A stretch of 17,248 bases of DNA from Epsilonproteobacteria bacterium 4484_65 (lineage in GTDB: Bacteria; Campylobacterota; Campylobacteria; Campylobacterales; Sulfurovaceae), in the NCBI GenBank assembly GCA_002085305.1, contig NATJ01000005.1:1-17248 (forward strand), in the 5' to 3' direction. The translations under genes were made by a program, and so were the position numbers. How positions within the stretch are numbered: position 1 is the first letter of the stretch; each line of letters begins with the position of its first letter. A model generated the notes under the pieces. The model made no database searches, was not told where the DNA came from, and worked only from the letters and a program-made list of their open reading frames with translations. Positions 14,882-17,248 of this stretch are shown piece by piece.

Positions 14882-15499
14882 ATGAAAGGGTTTGTGTTAG
14901 GGTTAAGGAAAGCTAAAAATGAAGACAGCATCGCCCTTGTACTCAGTCCTAAAGATGTACGAACCTATTACCGTTTTTTTGGTGCCAGACATTCCATCTT
15001 GCAACTTGGAAATCTCATAGACTTTGAAGTAGAAGGTGAAGGTTCAAGCTTTCTTCCTCGTCTCAGATCTCTCTCCCATCTAGGCTTCCCCTGGCTCTTT
15101 GACAAAAACAAACTTCTTCTCTGGCACAACTTCATCAAACTTTTTGAACCGCATCTCAAAGATGCAGAAGAGATAGACTCCTTTTACTATGATCTACTCC
15201 TCTCTGCGGCCAAAAAATGGGACAAACAAAACCCTAAGCGCATCGTATGTGAAAGTTACATAGAACTACTAGACTACGAAGGAAGGCTTCATGACGAAGA
15301 GAACTGTTATATCTGCGAAAACCCCATAGAGGCTCAAATGGCTCTCATGCAAGCCTTCATCCCTGCACACCCTGAATGTCTCTATTCTTCTTCATTGCCA
15401 AAAGAGAAAATACTTGAATTTTTCAGAAGTCAAAAAACCATTCATTTGGAAGATCATGAGGTGGAGTATCTGTTTGATATTGTAATGAAAGGGTTGTAG
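14882..15499 (+). CDS. recO: Recombination mediator RecO, epsilonproteobacterial type
   Basis: A 205-residue protein, shorter than enterobacterial RecO but close to the length of the Helicobacter form. It opens MKGFVLGLRKAKNEDSIALV, matching the RecO N-terminal strand where a short OB-fold follows; the remainder is mainly helical. It lacks the usual four-cysteine zinc site; only a CYIC pair is visible near residue 139. RecO loads RecA onto single-stranded DNA coated with SSB, in the RecF/RecOR route of repair. The ribosome site is weak (AAAGG about 13 bases upstream). It is divergent from gltB and convergent with the porin gene. I recall that in Helicobacter recO neighbours accD, which fits the presence of both here. 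Confidence 0.8.
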   Translation: MKGFVLGLRKAKNEDSIALVLSPKDVRTYYRFFGARHSILQLGNLIDFEVEGEGSSFLPRLRSLSHLGFPWLFDKNKLLLWHNFIKLFEPHLKDAEEIDSFYYDLLLSAAKKWDKQNPKRIVCESYIELLDYEGRLHDEENCYICENPIEAQMALMQAFIPAHPECLYSSSLPKEKILEFFRSQKTIHLEDHEVEYLFDIVMKGL

Positions 15500-15505
15500 G
15501 CCCTT
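15489..15505 (+). terminator. Weak hairpin over the recO stop codon
   Basis: AAGGG (15489-15493) and CCCTT (15501-15505) form a 5-bp stem with a 7-base loop including the stop codon. A TTTTTA run occurs about 25 bases later. There is no strong terminator between recO and the convergent porin gene. Confidence 0.25.
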
Positions 15506-15532
15506 ATATCGGAGTACGATTCCCACCTCTTT

Positions 15533-16978
15533 TTAAAACAGATAATTCAACTCAAACCGAAAATCTTTATAGGATGGGTCAAGTTTTTTTATTCCATCCA
15601 TTGCTATCGTATTATCATCACCCTTCACTCGAACCATACGCAATTTAACATAAAAATTTGGTATAGACTCAAACTGTTTTATAAAGTCAAATTGTAGTAC
15701 ATTGCTGTCTGCTTGAACTCCCGGTTTATCATCATCAAAATCCTGAATCGCATAACGCATCAACATCTGCAAATTATAGGCTTTAAAATCATATTTTCCT
15801 TCCAACAGATACGAAGTGGTATTCGCATACCAGTTATACTGAAGCAAAGAATAACCAAACCCTCCAGTAGGAAACGCTCTCCAGGGTGAAATAATATCTG
15901 CCTTGTCAGCAACTCTACTTACTCCGGTTCGGATTCGCCAATTATCTTTGCTTACGTCAACCCTAACACCATACAGATCAGCCTCCACACTGTCAGGATC
16001 GGAGTAAGCAATAGTGTTCGTTTTCAGGTTTGCTCCTCCGATCTCTCCTGCTCCATGGTCAAACTGGTGCATATAACGCAAGGCTGGTGAGATCTTGAAT
16101 TCATTTACTTCATATTTATAACCCAGATCAATAGTCATCGAAGAGAAGAGTTCAGGTACTAAAGTGTAGTTAAACAAATAAGTAAAATCCTCTTTTTTGC
16201 CATTATCCAGTTCAAAGAGTAACACTCTATCTTCTATACCCAGGGTTTCCAGTTTACTTAGGGTTATGCCTCTGTGCATTGCTGTATCATCATTTTCCCG
16301 CCACATATCATACTCACCCTCTCCATCATCATAAGCAAAAATATGATGAAACTCCGTATGGTCTCTTAGCTTCTGTTTGGTAAGGTAGGCAGCTTTTAAA
16401 TTATGTTTGGGGATGATCGTTGAGTGGAGTGTTACCCCTTCAAAAGTGTTGGGTATCATTTTAATATCATTGCTTTTGGTCATATGGCTCTCAAAGACCT
16501 GCCGACCGATTTTCAGAGAGAACGCTTCACCTTTATATTCTAAATATGCTTGTGCCAAAGAGCTAATTCCATACTCTCCTTTAGTTGCTACATCATAACG
16601 ACTTAGAACACCTTTCCCTACTTTATAGTATTTAACATCTTCATCATCCATATGCCAAGGGTTCTGTGATGTATATCCTCCTACTGTAAAGCCCAAGCCA
16701 TTTAAGTAAGCACTTTTGTAGATGAGGCTTCCTCCTACACCTATGGTATAGTGATCTTTTCTTTTATTTTCTACCTCCGTATCCCAATCAAAGAGAAAAG
16801 AGTTAAAACGAAGTCGTCCATAGAAAACACCTTCTGTAAGCATCTCACTCAGTGTTTCAACTTCATTAGGCTTTATAACATCTTTTAGTGTCGAGTTACT
16901 CTTGAGTTCTCGTTTGACAGTATCTTCTTGAGCAAAAATGAACAGTGACAGTGTTAAAAATATAGTAATCAGTTTCAT
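15533..16978 (-). CDS. Outer-membrane porin, Opr/OprD-like family
   Basis: A 481-residue protein with a short signal peptide (MKLITIFLTLSLFIFA, cleavage near FAQ/ED) and a C-terminal phenylalanine (FRFELNYLF), the usual outer-membrane beta-barrel targeting end. The middle is a run of alternating amphipathic strands such as YGRLRFNSFLFDWD, FSLKIGRQVFESH and FTYLFNYTLVP. The pattern, together with GLGFTVGGYTS, MIPNTFEGVTLHS and WRIRTGVSRVADKAD, fits the Opr-type porins annotated in epsilonproteobacteria, likely channels of about 16-18 strands for small polar or charged solutes. The substrate is unknown. AAAAAGGAA precedes the ATG. It is a single gene with its own promoter-like sequences upstream. 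Confidence 0.85.
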   Translation of the reverse strand: MKLITIFLTLSLFIFAQEDTVKRELKSNSTLKDVIKPNEVETLSEMLTEGVFYGRLRFNSFLFDWDTEVENKRKDHYTIGVGGSLIYKSAYLNGLGFTVGGYTSQNPWHMDDEDVKYYKVGKGVLSRYDVATKGEYGISSLAQAYLEYKGEAFSLKIGRQVFESHMTKSNDIKMIPNTFEGVTLHSTIIPKHNLKAAYLTKQKLRDHTEFHHIFAYDDGEGEYDMWRENDDTAMHRGITLSKLETLGIEDRVLLFELDNGKKEDFTYLFNYTLVPELFSSMTIDLGYKYEVNEFKISPALRYMHQFDHGAGEIGGANLKTNTIAYSDPDSVEADLYGVRVDVSKDNWRIRTGVSRVADKADIISPWRAFPTGGFGYSLLQYNWYANTTSYLLEGKYDFKAYNLQMLMRYAIQDFDDDKPGVQADSNVLQFDFIKQFESIPNFYVKLRMVRVKGDDNTIAMDGIKKLDPSYKDFRFELNYLF

Positions 16979-16991
16979 TTAGTTCCTTTTT

Positions 16992-17022
16992 GTTATAGTC
17001 TTAAGTATATAACGGTTGTCAA
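16992..17022 (-). promoter_or_regulatory. Candidate porin promoter
   Basis: On the minus strand a perfect TTGACA (17022-17017) is followed by TATAAC (16997-16992) at 19 bases; a closer TATACT (17009-17004) is an alternative -10 that would not need the -35. Either gives a leader of about 10-25 bases. Confidence 0.5.
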
Positions 17023-17060
17023 AAAAAATTAAAGCTTGAAAAAGATTATAGCGTTATATA
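17006..17060. repeat. 9-bp perfect inverted repeat in the porin upstream region
   Basis: TATATAACG (17006-17014) and CGTTATATA (17052-17060) face each other 46 bases apart start to start. One copy lies in the porin promoter and the other just upstream of the edge ORF. This could be a pair of regulator sites, or chance in AT-rich DNA. Confidence 0.35.
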
Positions 17061-17072
17061 TTTCAATATACA

Positions 17073-17222
17073 ATGAGATATTTTTTAGCGTATCTAACGG
17101 AAGGAGAAGGAACAGACAATACTCTGGATTTTGAAGAAGGAGACCTCATCAAAGCAGATCAAATTTATTTTAAGGCTACATCAGATGTCACTATGATCGT
17201 TATGCAGGCAGAGACAAGTTAG
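17073..17222 (+). pseudogene. Short ORF, possibly the tail of a pirin/cupin-type protein
   Basis: A 49-codon frame runs from ATG 17073 to TAG 17222: it opens MRYFLAYLTEGEGTD and continues LDFEEGDLIKADQIYF, KATSDVTMIVMQAETS. This reads like the last strands of a beta-barrel (pirin or other cupin type), an uncertain match by eye. There is no ribosome site before the ATG, and the frame is open for only seven more codons upstream. In a second frame the end of the window reads YDRYAGRDKLEIGLQNL, stop, which also looks protein-like. A truncated or frameshifted gene is possible; a genuine small gene is the alternative. Confidence 0.35.
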
Positions 17223-17248
17223 AAATAGGTTTGCAGAACTTATAAAAA

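Overview
The window looks like a chromosomal segment of a Campylobacterota (epsilonproteobacterial) genome, probably of the Sulfurovum/Sulfurimonas type. The DNA is AT-rich. RecO is the short, divergent epsilonproteobacterial form of 205 residues. The porin is of the epsilonproteobacterial Opr type, and several candidate promoters rest on a strong or extended -10 (TGnTATACT) with little -35. The genus is an inference from protein character only.

Layout. At the left edge a minus-strand operon runs TraB/GumN-like exported protein, then MmcQ/YjbR-like protein, then a histidine-phosphatase-family protein, and possibly a further gene cut by the window edge. Positions 2064-4015 hold plus-strand single genes: a SAM-dependent methyltransferase, a cold-shock protein with a structured leader and a terminator, and a 69-residue unknown protein behind an unusually hairpin-rich 225-base stretch. 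Positions 4114-4471 (minus) encode an overlapping pair of tiny genes, a lipoprotein and a highly charged basic protein. After a possible gene remnant comes a CCA-adding-type nucleotidyltransferase (minus). Divergent from it is a two-gene plus-strand unit, a DUF805-like membrane protein and a small cupin.

The right half is housekeeping on the minus strand: gltB and gltD (glutamate synthase), an inverted-repeat element, an inositol-monophosphatase-family enzyme, and accD (acetyl-CoA carboxylase), ending at a hairpin shared with the cupin gene. A short divergent region separates gltB from recO (plus). recO faces an outer-membrane porin gene (minus), and the window closes with a short plus-strand ORF that looks like the tail of a larger protein.

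Functionally, GltB and GltD together make glutamate from glutamine and 2-oxoglutarate, AccD is half of the carboxyltransferase that starts fatty-acid synthesis, and the nucleotidyltransferase matures tRNA 3' ends. I see no prophage module, CRISPR array, toxin-antitoxin pair, transposase, tRNA or rRNA. The least explained parts are the stretches at 3150-3805, 4020-4740 and 8880-8985, and the two edges. I found no convincing novel multi-gene system; the most interesting signals are RNA-level or repeat structures.
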